From Deltaproteobacteria bacterium (lineage in GTDB: Bacteria; Myxococcota_A; Polyangia; Polyangiales; Polyangiaceae): a DNA stretch of 34,807 bases. The notes under the pieces were generated by a model. It worked only from the letters and a program-made list of their open reading frames with translations. It searched no databases and was not told the DNA's origin. Position 1 is the stretch's first letter, and every line of letters starts with the position of its first letter. Below, piece by piece: positions 18,867-27,600 of the stretch. The position numbers and the translations under genes are program-made. The stretch covers positions 1-34,807 of the forward strand of contig JACQWT010000574.1 of assembly GCA_016209145.1 (NCBI GenBank), read 5' to 3'.

Positions 18867-19520
18867 TCAGCTCCGGCGCCGGCGCGCCAGCCAGAGCAGC
18901 CCGAGCGCGAGCCCGAGCGCGGCCCCGGTGCCTGCGGCGCGGCCCGGCCCGAACGCGCACCCGCCCTCGTCGGCGGGCGGCTCGGCCGGAACCGCAGGCG
19001 CGCTGCCGGCGCTGGCTCCTGCGCCCGCGGCGCCACTCGAGGTCGAGCCGCCCGGGCCCGCGCCGCCGGTCCCTGCGCCGCCCGCGCCGCATTCTTCGCC
19101 GGGGGTCTTCACCTCGGCCGACATCGGGCAGTACAGATCGGCCTGCCCCTGCTCGTCGCCGAACACGGCCCAGGTCCACTTGCCCACGGGCACGCAGCTC
19201 TCCTCGGCCGTGAACTTGAGCGTGTCGACGACGCCGGAGCCGGTGTCCGCCTTGGAAGCCGTGCCCTTCTCCTTCGGGAGCTCGGCGACCTTCACCGCGG
19301 TGGGGCTCTTGGGATCGACCGTGGCGCCCTCCTTGTCCCGGTAGATGATGAGCTTGCCCTTGACGAACTGCGCGTCCGCCTCGAAGCCGAGCTCCACGCT
19401 GCCGGCCGCGGGCTGCTTCACCTCTCCGGGCATGCACGTCATCATGGGGTTGGCGTGCGCCGCGGAGGGCGCCAGCGCGACGACGGCAAGGACGGTCGAG
19501 AACAGGACAACTCGTTTCAT
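18867..19520 (-). CDS. Secreted protein with MYXO-CTERM-like anchor
   Basis: 217 residues from ATG 19520, with the strong ribosome site GAGGAGG upstream. Signal peptide 1-23 (ending SAAHA). The mature part has four to five Cys and alternating strands (KLIIYRDKEGA, KWTWAVFGDEQG), perhaps one beta-sandwich, then a Gly/Ser/Ala linker, and finally GGCAFGPG, a hydrophobic helix and ARRRRS. That last part is the layout of a MYXO-CTERM sorting tail, although Cys-Ala-Phe is not the canonical Cys-Gly-Cys or Cys-Ser-Cys. The function of the globular part is not recognised. It faces away from the large lipoprotein gene at 19607, sharing an 86-bp promoter region. Confidence 0.82.
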   Translation of the reverse strand: MKRVVLFSTVLAVVALAPSAAHANPMMTCMPGEVKQPAAGSVELGFEADAQFVKGKLIIYRDKEGATVDPKSPTAVKVAELPKEKGTASKADTGSGVVDTLKFTAEESCVPVGKWTWAVFGDEQGQADLYCPMSAEVKTPGEECGAGGAGTGGAGPGGSTSSGAAGAGASAGSAPAVPAEPPADEGGCAFGPGRAAGTGAALGLALGLLWLARRRRS

Positions 19521-19606
19521 GGCTCCCACCTCCTCAAGCGGGTGTACGCCCGGAGCATACCACGGCCGGGCCGGCATCGCCAGGCCCGTGCCGGCCGCTG
19601 CCTGCT

Positions 19607-21181
19607 ATGGTTGCCAGCGTGACCCGCCTCGCTGCGCTCTTGGCGCTCGTCTACCCACTCGCCCTCGGCGCCTGCTCCCGGCCTGCGCCACCCGGCCCGG
19701 CGCCGGGGCCGAGCGCCCGGCCGGCCGGTTCGGCGACGGCGGCGCGCTTCGAGGTGGGCTGGGATGCGCGCACGGGCAAGGGGCCGTTGCGCCAGCGCTA
19801 TGACGACGGCGCCGTGGCGTCGGTCTGCTTGCAGTGCGGCTTCCCCGGGTACACGGGCGGGCTGGTCATCGGCAGCTTCAGCGGCTCCGGCTTCGAGTAT
19901 CGCCCGCCCCGGCCGCTGCGCGGCTATGAAACCCTGAACGTCTTCTGCGCGCAGGACGAGAGCATCTGGGATCGCGCTTCGTCCGCGGAGTACGCCTTCG
20001 GCTGGTCGGAGAACTTCGGCACGGGGCCCGACGGGCGGCGCCTGGAGTACGTCTCGGGCGAGATCTCCGAGCGCGGCCCGGGCCGGGTGCTGCTGCGCGC
20101 CCGCAACCGCGGGGGCTGCTACGAGGTGGACAAGTCCCTCTTCTGGCCGGCCGAGGCGCGCTACCTCGTCATCGGCACCGCCATACGCAACGTCTGTCCC
20201 GAGAGTGTCAGCTTCGACTTCTGGACGGGAGACGATCCGTGGCTCGGCCGCTACCGCTCCTCGGAGGGCGACGTCGGCTACACCGATCGCACGCTCGTGC
20301 GCGTGGAGAGCCGGATCGAGCCGCGCGAGTTCCGCTTCGGCGGCGTCTACGATCTGGGCAACAGCGCAGCGGGCGAGAGGGAGGGAGGCTTCAGCGGCGC
20401 GGCCAACTTCATCATGCCGCGCCCGGGCGGACGCGCGCCCGATCGGATCTACTTCGCCAATCGTTTTGCGCACGGCGACGACGAGATCCACCCCGGGCGT
20501 CCCCTGGACAACAAGAGCATGCTGGCCGTAAACCTCGGCTGGCTCGGCCTGGAGCTCGCGCCGGGCGCGAGCGCGAGCTTCGTCTACGCCCTCGGTCTGG
20601 CCCACGCGAGCGGCGAGCCGCGGCCGCCCCAGGCTCCGTCCATCCCGGCGCAGGACTGGAGCGCCATCGAACCGGCGCCGAGCGCCTTCGCCGCCGTGCG
20701 CTTCGACTCCGAGCGGATCGAGCTGCATCTTGGCCAGACCGAGCTCGAGGTGCGCGGGCGCTACGTGCTGGCCCACGACGGCGAGCGGCCTACGAGCATC
20801 GGCATTCACTACCCGTTCCCGGAGGGGGCGCTGCACCCGCCGCCCCACTACCTCGCCTTGGACGGCCGGGTGCTCACCGGCTTCCCGGCCTCGGGGGCGC
20901 GCTTCGCCGTCGATCTGCCGGCGCGCGGCACGGCCTCGTTCGAGGTCGTCTACCGGCAGCGGCACGGGGACCACAGCGCCACCTACATCGTGACGAGCGC
21001 GCGGCGCTGGGGCCGGCCCATCCGTCGCGCCGAGTTCCTCTTGCGCTACCCGCGCGCCTGGCGCTCCGTGCACGTGAGCTACCCCGCCGACGCGGTGCGC
21101 CCGCGGGGCGACGAGATCGAGTACCGCTTCGCGCGCACCGACTTCGTGCCTGGCGAGGACGTGGTCGTCAGTTGGCAGTAG
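19607..21181 (+). CDS. Large lipoprotein of unknown function
   Basis: 524 residues from ATG 19607 (GTG 19619 also possible). Lipoprotein signal with Cys23 (LALGAC). After a Pro-rich linker (24-45), residues 48-340 look like a beta-rich domain with many aromatic residues and motifs such as FWTGDDPWLGRYRSSEGDVG, which recall sugar-binding or aldose-epimerase-like folds, but I cannot assign a family. A second beta domain lies at about 370-524 (ELHLGQTELEVRGRYVL... TASFEVVYRQ), shaped like an immunoglobulin-like strand pattern. No catalytic motif is obvious. Its stop is only 9 bases from the stop of the BamA-like gene, on the opposite strand. Confidence 0.78.
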   Translation: MVASVTRLAALLALVYPLALGACSRPAPPGPAPGPSARPAGSATAARFEVGWDARTGKGPLRQRYDDGAVASVCLQCGFPGYTGGLVIGSFSGSGFEYRPPRPLRGYETLNVFCAQDESIWDRASSAEYAFGWSENFGTGPDGRRLEYVSGEISERGPGRVLLRARNRGGCYEVDKSLFWPAEARYLVIGTAIRNVCPESVSFDFWTGDDPWLGRYRSSEGDVGYTDRTLVRVESRIEPREFRFGGVYDLGNSAAGEREGGFSGAANFIMPRPGGRAPDRIYFANRFAHGDDEIHPGRPLDNKSMLAVNLGWLGLELAPGASASFVYALGLAHASGEPRPPQAPSIPAQDWSAIEPAPSAFAAVRFDSERIELHLGQTELEVRGRYVLAHDGERPTSIGIHYPFPEGALHPPPHYLALDGRVLTGFPASGARFAVDLPARGTASFEVVYRQRHGDHSATYIVTSARRWGRPIRRAEFLLRYPRAWRSVHVSYPADAVRPRGDEIEYRFARTDFVPGEDVVVSWQ

Positions 21182-21190
21182 TTTGGTGGA

Positions 21191-24100
21191 TTAGAACACG
21201 CCCACCGAGAAGTGCAGCGCGCCTAGATCCTCCCATGGGCGGCGAACAAGATTGAAGCCGTAGTCGAAGGCCAACGGGCCGATGGGCGTGGCCAGGCGTA
21301 GGCCGGCGCCGGCGGCGTAGCGCAGCCGCAGCAGATCCATGGGCGACTCGATCGAGCTCTCCGACGACCAGACGTTGCCCGAGTCCAGGAAGAGGCCCAG
21401 GCCGAAGGTGTCGGTCAGGGGGGTGCGCAGCTCGATCCGCGGACAGACGAAGAGGTTGCCGCCGCGCACGGGGACATCGCTGGCGTCGAGCGGCCGCTCC
21501 TGGCCGTCCCGGGTGCGCACCGTCTCGCCGCCGAGGATCTTCTGCGCGAAGTCCTCCGGCACGACCGAGTCGAGCAGGAAGCCGCGCAGCGTGTCCACGC
21601 CGCCCAAGTAGAAGAGCCGGTCGGGATAGGTCTGGCTCGTGCTCGTGAGCTGCTGGTTGTAGCCGGCCGACACGCTCAGGGCCAGGGCCGCGCCGGACGA
21701 GCTCAAGCGCAGGTAGCCGCTGGCCTTGGCCGTGAGGCGCAAGAACTCGCTCTCGATGCTGGCCGACTCGTCGGAGGGAAACGCGCTGACGTGCTCGATG
21801 CCGCCCGTCACCAGCGTGCCGCTCGTGGCGGCGAAGGCATTGTCGCGTCGGTCCCACGTCGCGCCGAGGCGCTGGCCCAGGGCAACGGTCCGGCCCTTGG
21901 GCACGCGCAGCAGGCTCGCCAGGGCCGGGTTCTGGCTGATGGCGTCCTTGACGTCCTTGGCGGCGAAGAGTTGCACGTCGTTGAGCTCGACCGAGGCGCC
22001 GAGCTGCGCGCTCAGATCGCGCAGCGGCCGGTAGCCCAGGGTGGGCAGGAGAGCCTCCTTGGTCTGGCCGAAGTCGCGGTGGTTGTCGCGCAGATCGACA
22101 CCGTCGACGGTGAGGCTCACCAGTGGGCCCAAGCCGATCTCCGGGAAGCGCAAGCTGCCGCTGTTGCGCCGCTCCAAGCGCTGCCCCAGGGTGAGCTCGC
22201 CGTAGCTCTCGCGCACGTCCGGGTCGAAGATGAGCAGATCGGGCAGCAGGCCGAGCTCGAGCCGGACCGTGAGCGAAATGGCCTGACCGGCGACGTTGCG
22301 GTGGCCGTACTCGAAGCCGACGCGGAAGCCCTCGCCGGTGGAGAAACCCACGCGCGTCTCGACGTACTGCGGGCCGCGCTCGACCACCGCGATGATGACG
22401 CGCTTGTGGCTCTCCGGGATGTCGGGATCCTCGAGGCCGATCGACACGCTGGTGAAAGTGCCCAGGGTGGCGATGCGCTCCTCGCTCTTGCGCGCGAGCT
22501 CGCGCCGGAAGCGCTTTTGCTCGTCGCTGCACCTGTCCAGATCCTGGCACAGGGCGAGCCGGCCCAGGATGAGCTCGGGCGAAGTGCGTATCGCGCCGCG
22601 CACCTCGTAGCCGGTGATGACCACGGGCTGGTGCTCGCTCACGAGGAACCTCGCCCGGGCCCGCGTCTGGTCGGGCGACAGCTCCACCGCGGTGCGCACC
22701 GCCGCATAGGCGTAGCCCTCGTCGCGATAGGCATCGAGCACGCGCCGCCGCGCCGCGTCGAGCTCGAGGTCGCTCAAGGGTGAACCCAGAGAGTAGGCCG
22801 CGACGTCGAGAAGCTGGCGGGACGGCAGGGCCTCGTTGCCCTCGAAGACGACATCGTAGAGGATGGTGCGCGGCCCGAGCTGGATGGGGATGTAGAGCTT
22901 GAGCGAGGGCGCGCAGCGCACCGCGCGCTTGGGATCAGGGCGGCAACCGTAGGCGTCGCCCAGCGGGGGCTCGGGGACCGGCAGCTCGAGGGCATCGCGC
23001 CGGCAGGCCGCCCGCGGCAGCGCCCGAAGGGGCAGGGGCACGCAGCGCTCGCCGCGGGCCTTGGGGTCGCAGCGGGCGCGCCAGGCGAACACCGGGCCAA
23101 CGAGCGCGTTGCGGTAGCCCTTGCTGCGCACGAGGTCGCGCAGGTGCTCGATGGCCCGGTCGTAGCCCGCCTGGCTGAGCGTCCGCGCCGCTTCGAACCG
23201 CAGTGGCCGCGCGCGGCGACCTGCCGCGGTCGGGCCGAGCTGCGCGTCGATCACCGCGGGGTCGGGGGCGGAGAAGAAGGAAGGGCTCGGCAATGCCTGC
23301 TCCAGAAAGCGGTCGATCTCCGCGTCGAGCTCGGCCGGCGCGAGGCCCTGCTCGGCCGCCTCGGGAGGCAGGCAGGGGAAGATCCGGCTCTCGACGTCCA
23401 CGCGCTCGCCCTCGCGGATGGAGAAGCGCACGCGCCGCTGTGGGCCCGCCGTGGCATCGGGCTCGGAGACGAGCACGACCACATCGAGGAAGCCGCGCGC
23501 CGTGTAGAAGCCGCGCAGCCGCTCCGCCAACACGCTCACATCGGTGCCGCCGCTCTCGAGCTGCAGGGCGGAGAGCAGCTCACTTTGTTCGAAGTGGCGC
23601 ACGCCCTCCAGCTCGAACTCGTAGCGGGGCCCCGTTTGCAGGTACACGTAGAGGAAGGAGTAGGAGCCGCGTTCCCGCGTGGCGTGTCCCACCTGGGCGC
23701 GCAGGAAGCCGTGGCGCTGGAGAGCCTCGGTCATCTCGGCGTCCGCGGCGGCCAAGGCCGTCTCGTCCAGCACGTCCCCGGCCTCGACCGCGTACGCCGC
23801 GGCCAGCGGTGCCACCAGCGGCCGGAGGGTGGGCTCGATCACGAAGATGCGGCGCGCCACCGTGCGGGGCTGACCCGCCGCGATGGCGACGAGCAGCACG
23901 ACGCGCATCGGGTCGTCGGTGTCGCGCGTCTCCAACCTCACCCGGGCGGCCGCGTACCCGTGCTGCCCGTAGTACTCTCTGATCCGTTCGGCCGCGCGCG
24001 CGAGCATGGGCTCCGTGAGCTCGCCTCCCTCGGCCAATCCCGCCGCTTGCAGGGTCGGCCCGGGATCGAGCTCGGCGCCGCTCCACTGGACGCCGGCGAT

Positions 24101-24664
24101 GATGCGCCGCGGCAGGGCGAGCAGGCGCAGGATGACCCCGCCCTCGAACGCCCGCGCGTCGGCGCGGGCCTGGGCGAAGCGGCCGGTGGCGAGCAGCTCG
24201 CGCAGGGCGCGGCGGGCCACGGCCTCGCTCAGGGGCTCGCCCACCGGCACGCTGGTGATGCTCTCCTTGGAGCGCCAGCGCCGGCCCGCGGTCTCCACGG
24301 ACAGAGCGCGGATGGGCTTGCCCTCCAGAGCAGTCAGGCTCTCCCGCTCCAGCACGAGCGCGCTCGTGGCGGACTCGATCTCGGGGCTCTCGTCACCGAG
24401 AGCCGCTGTCGTTGCCGCGGCCGGGCCGACCGGCTGGGCGCGCGCGGGTGTTCCCAGCAGCAGGACGAGCAGAGCCCAGCCCCAGGCATAGCTGTTAGCC
24501 GGCAATCGCCCGGCGGCTGAGGCGCCGCGCCGGCCGAGCGCGCCCGGAGGCCCGGCCCGGAGCGTACTCCTGTACGCGAGGAGCCGGGCCGAGGACGTAA
24601 GCCGGCCGGCGCGGATGGATCGGCCGCCGTCGTTGCCGTCGCCGGGCTTTCGGCTAACAGCCAT
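21191..24664 (-). CDS. BamA/TamA-family outer-membrane protein (Omp85)
   Basis: Inserts or translocates proteins at the outer membrane. 1157 residues if read from ATG 24664, which is inside the inserted element. The true mature protein begins near QPVGP after the hydrophobic ALLVLLLGTPARA. It has about five POTRA modules (from about residue 90 to 720; for example GYAAARVRLETRD and RRVLDAYRDEGYAYAAVRTA), interrupted by a Cys-rich insert, then a 16-strand type barrel. The Omp85 signature is DTLRGF (1024-1029) and the end is HFSVGVF with a terminal Phe, as needed for barrel recognition. It is longer than BamA (about 800) or TamA (about 580). It lies just after a tamB-like gene and originally overlapped it by four bases, so a TamA-like role is favoured. 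The first 54 residues come from the insertion and lack family similarity. Confidence 0.9.
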   Translation of the reverse strand: MAVSRKPGDGNDGGRSIRAGRLTSSARLLAYRSTLRAGPPGALGRRGASAAGRLPANSYAWGWALLVLLLGTPARAQPVGPAAATTAALGDESPEIESATSALVLERESLTALEGKPIRALSVETAGRRWRSKESITSVPVGEPLSEAVARRALRELLATGRFAQARADARAFEGGVILRLLALPRRIIAGVQWSGAELDPGPTLQAAGLAEGGELTEPMLARAAERIREYYGQHGYAAARVRLETRDTDDPMRVVLLVAIAAGQPRTVARRIFVIEPTLRPLVAPLAAAYAVEAGDVLDETALAAADAEMTEALQRHGFLRAQVGHATRERGSYSFLYVYLQTGPRYEFELEGVRHFEQSELLSALQLESGGTDVSVLAERLRGFYTARGFLDVVVLVSEPDATAGPQRRVRFSIREGERVDVESRIFPCLPPEAAEQGLAPAELDAEIDRFLEQALPSPSFFSAPDPAVIDAQLGPTAAGRRARPLRFEAARTLSQAGYDRAIEHLRDLVRSKGYRNALVGPVFAWRARCDPKARGERCVPLPLRALPRAACRRDALELPVPEPPLGDAYGCRPDPKRAVRCAPSLKLYIPIQLGPRTILYDVVFEGNEALPSRQLLDVAAYSLGSPLSDLELDAARRRVLDAYRDEGYAYAAVRTAVELSPDQTRARARFLVSEHQPVVITGYEVRGAIRTSPELILGRLALCQDLDRCSDEQKRFRRELARKSEERIATLGTFTSVSIGLEDPDIPESHKRVIIAVVERGPQYVETRVGFSTGEGFRVGFEYGHRNVAGQAISLTVRLELGLLPDLLIFDPDVRESYGELTLGQRLERRNSGSLRFPEIGLGPLVSLTVDGVDLRDNHRDFGQTKEALLPTLGYRPLRDLSAQLGASVELNDVQLFAAKDVKDAISQNPALASLLRVPKGRTVALGQRLGATWDRRDNAFAATSGTLVTGGIEHVSAFPSDESASIESEFLRLTAKASGYLRLSSSGAALALSVSAGYNQQLTSTSQTYPDRLFYLGGVDTLRGFLLDSVVPEDFAQKILGGETVRTRDGQERPLDASDVPVRGGNLFVCPRIELRTPLTDTFGLGLFLDSGNVWSSESSIESPMDLLRLRYAAGAGLRLATPIGPLAFDYGFNLVRRPWEDLGALHFSVGVF

Positions 24665-24675
24665 GCCAGCCCCAG
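24476..24675. mobile_element. 180-bp MITE-like hairpin element with target duplication
   Basis: Element 24486-24665, flanked by CCAGCCCCAG at 24476-24485 and 24666-24675 (12 bp if two shared bases are counted). Its ends are inverted repeats GCATRGCTGTTAGCCG with one mismatch. Further in, CCCGGCG, CCGCGCCGGCCG, CGGCCCGG and finally GCGTAC-tcct-GTACGC pair in the right order, so the whole element can fold into one long imperfect hairpin. It codes for no protein of its own. It sits inside the signal-peptide codons of the BamA/TamA-like gene. Size, ends and flanks fit a miniature inverted-repeat transposable element moved by a transposase encoded elsewhere. Confidence 0.85.
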
Positions 24676-24698
24676 GCCCGCGGCCGGCGCGGCATCAT
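24654..24698 (-). CDS. 14-residue leader created by the insertion
   Basis: The ATG at 24698 overlaps the stop of the tamB-like gene (AATGATG) and is the ancestral start of the BamA/TamA-like gene. It now reads MMPRRPRAWGWHGC and stops at TAG (24656-24654) in the left end of the inserted element. The element's ATG (24664) lies eight bases before the end of this stop-containing overlap, so a ribosome finishing the leader could restart on the barrel gene. The leader keeps the basic n-region of the old signal peptide but not its hydrophobic core. Function as a peptide is unlikely. Confidence 0.55.
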   Translation of the reverse strand: MMPRRPRAWGWHGC

Positions 24699-27600
24699 TC
24701 GAACTCCAGGCGCCAGCGTAGATCGGCGCCGATGTTGCCCAGCGCTCCGCCCGCCGTGTTGTTGACGTTGTCGTACGATCCCTCCACGCCCAGGCGGCGG
24801 CCGAGCCTCCACTCCACGTTGGAGCGCACCTCGCGGTTCTCCGTCAGCCCCGAGGTGACGCTCGCCCGCACGTTGTCGGTGATGCGCTTGCCGAGCGAAA
24901 CCGTGGGCTCCGGCCGCCCGGTGCGGGCCGAGTAGGAAGAACCGAAGCGGATCTCGTCGATGGCCGGCACGATGTGGCGCACGGCCTGATCCGCGCCCGT
25001 GACGGCCGTAAGTGCCTCGATGCCTACGCTTTGGGCAAGCGAGCCGGCCAGCCCCCTCTCCAGCTCGGCGCGCGTCATGCCTACTTGCAGCAGGAGCAGG
25101 ACGTCCTCCTCGCCGAGCGGCGGATCACTGGAGAACTGCACCTTGGGGGCATCGGCGCTGCCATAGGCGCGCATCTCGATCCGCCACTTGCCGGCGGTGC
25201 TGCCCGCCGCCACCTGGCCCGTGGTCGTCCCGGAGTCCGCTTCGGAGGAGCTCGCGTAGCGCTGGTACTCGGTGGTCGCGTGGATGAAAAGGAGGGGATC
25301 GACCTTGGAGGCGTCGTCGAAGCTCACCTTGCCGTCGTCGATGGCGAAGCGGTGACCCTGCAGCATCAGCTTCGAGCCGCCCAAGATCCGCAGCGTCCCG
25401 TGCGCGCCGAAGCGCTGGTCGGTGCCCGCGAGCCTCAGCCCGGGCTCGCCGATCTCCAGCAGTACGTCGGCCAGATTGTTTCTTAGCTCGAGCGGTCGGG
25501 GCGAGACCACGTTGATGTCGAAACGCACGTTGTCCCGGGCCGGGTCGTAGGTTTCGACGGCAGTCGGGGTGCCGGTCGCGAGCTGCTCGAGATCGAGGGT
25601 GAAGGACATGGGGCGGCTGTAGGTAAACGAGCTGAGCGAGACCGTCCCCGTGACCGTGGGCAGGGTCCGTTCGTGCTCATCACCGGGACGGAAGCTGCCG
25701 CTCAGGGCTGCGTCGGCGGTAAGCTTCACTCCTTCGGCTACCGGCAGCCGCAGGCCGCGTGCCACGAGCGTGACCGTCGCTTCGTCGCCGAGCGCCAGGC
25801 CGCGCAGCGGCGCGCGCCCCTCGATCGAGATGATGCCCGTGCCGGCTCGCGCCTTGGCCTGGTCGAGCTTGATCTCGCCGTCTGCCACCCGCAGCGCGAC
25901 GTTGATGTCCGTGAGCGCCAGGGGAAAGCCCGCGACCTGAAGCGCCCCCTGGCGCAGGTGCGCCGCGCCGCTGAGCGACGGCTGCGCGCTCGTTCCTTGC
26001 ACGCGCAGCTCCGCGTCGAGCACGCCGGCGGTGCGCTCCAGCCAGGGGACGCGGACGCCGATGGCCGAAAGATCGACCGGCCGCAGCCTCATCGTCAAGT
26101 CGAGCACGGGCGTTCGCGACAGGTGCTCGATTGTGCCGCCGGCGCGAAGCTGCACGCTGAGCCCGGAGCCGAGATCGGCCTGCACGCCAAGCTCAGGGAT
26201 CCGGGCAGCGTCGCCGCTGATGAGCACCGGCTCGGCCTCCTGTCCCACCCGCATGCGATCGCCGGCTCGGCCGAGCTCCAGGGCGCGTACGAACAGGCGC
26301 GCTTCGGCGAGGGCGGGATCGCCGAGCGGGAGCTCCTCGATCTGGACATCGGCGCTCACCCGCCCGCGGGGCGGCGTCGCCGAGAAGGCCACCCCCGGCA
26401 GCAGGTTGGCGAGGGCGCCGAGATCGAGCCCCTCCAGCACCACCCTCCCGCTCAGCACGCTGGCGCGTTGCTGCGTCACCTTGACGTCGTCCAGGCGCAC
26501 CTGCTCGCCGAAGAGCTGGCCGCGCAGCGCGAGCACGCCGCTGGGCGGGTCGCTGTCGTAGCGCGCCCGGTCGAAGGGGGCCGCGAGCTCGCCGCCGCAG
26601 CGAGTCCGGCCCACCGGCACAGGGGGCGGCGCCGAGGGCACGATGGAGAGCTGGATGCGCGAGCCGGGGAGCAGTGCCGGCCCGAGGCGCAGCGGCGATA
26701 CCTCGATGTCCGCCTGGCCCTTGAGCCGGTCGAGCGTGCCGCTCAGCGCGGCGACGAAGGACACCGTGGCCTCCGGCCGCACTGCCGCGCTCTGGGCCCG
26801 CGCCGGCGCGGGCGGGCCGGGCGCCGGATGGGGCGGCTCCTCGCCGAAGAGCCGGCGGTAGGGGCTGAAGCGCGCCAGCGGCAGGCCGAAGCCGATCAGC
26901 TCCGCCTCGAGCCGGCCGCCCGGCCGGACCGCGGCGCGCAGCAGCAAGGTCCCCGGGCCCTTGCGCAGCACGCCAGCGTGGATGTCGACCGTCAGCGAGC
27001 GATCGCCGGCGGCGAAGTCGTCCCACACGAAGTTCACATCCGTCTCGCCGCTGTCGAAGTCCTCGCCCCAGAGGCGCGCGTCCGCGAGCTGCATCTGGCT
27101 GCGGACGCTGAGCTTGCCGGTGCCGCAGCGGTCGCGCGGGCCCCCCAGCACGAAGCCCACGTCGGCTGTGCCCCGGGCGACGCCGCGCAGGTCCGCCCAG
27201 CGCGGATCCTGATCGAAGTGCACCATGCGGAAGAAGTCGCGCAGGTCGAGCCCCTCCGGCGTGCGCGTGTCGAGCTTGGCGCTGAGCCGGACGTCGGCGC
27301 CGGACGCGAAATCGAGCTGCATGCGCGGCACTCGCACCGTGCTCGTACCCTTGCGCAGCTCGAGGTCGGAGAGCTTCATCGTGAGCGGGACGAAGCGCAC
27401 GCGGCCGGAGGTCACATCGCCCAGCGGGAAGCCGCCGAAGACGAAGTCGCGCACCGCGAGCTCGCCCTCGATGACCGGACTGTTGAACTTGCCCGTGACG
27501 TCGGCCTTGACCCGGGCAGTGCCGTCCCAGGGGATGCCAAAGAAGGGGGCGACGTCGCGCAGCTCGACCAAGCCGCCCGGGGCAACCGTGATGCCGAGAT

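Noticed and set aside
23144-24520. 458-residue rightward frame over the Omp85 gene
   Set aside because: Antisense shadow; the Omp85 frame has POTRA and barrel signatures.
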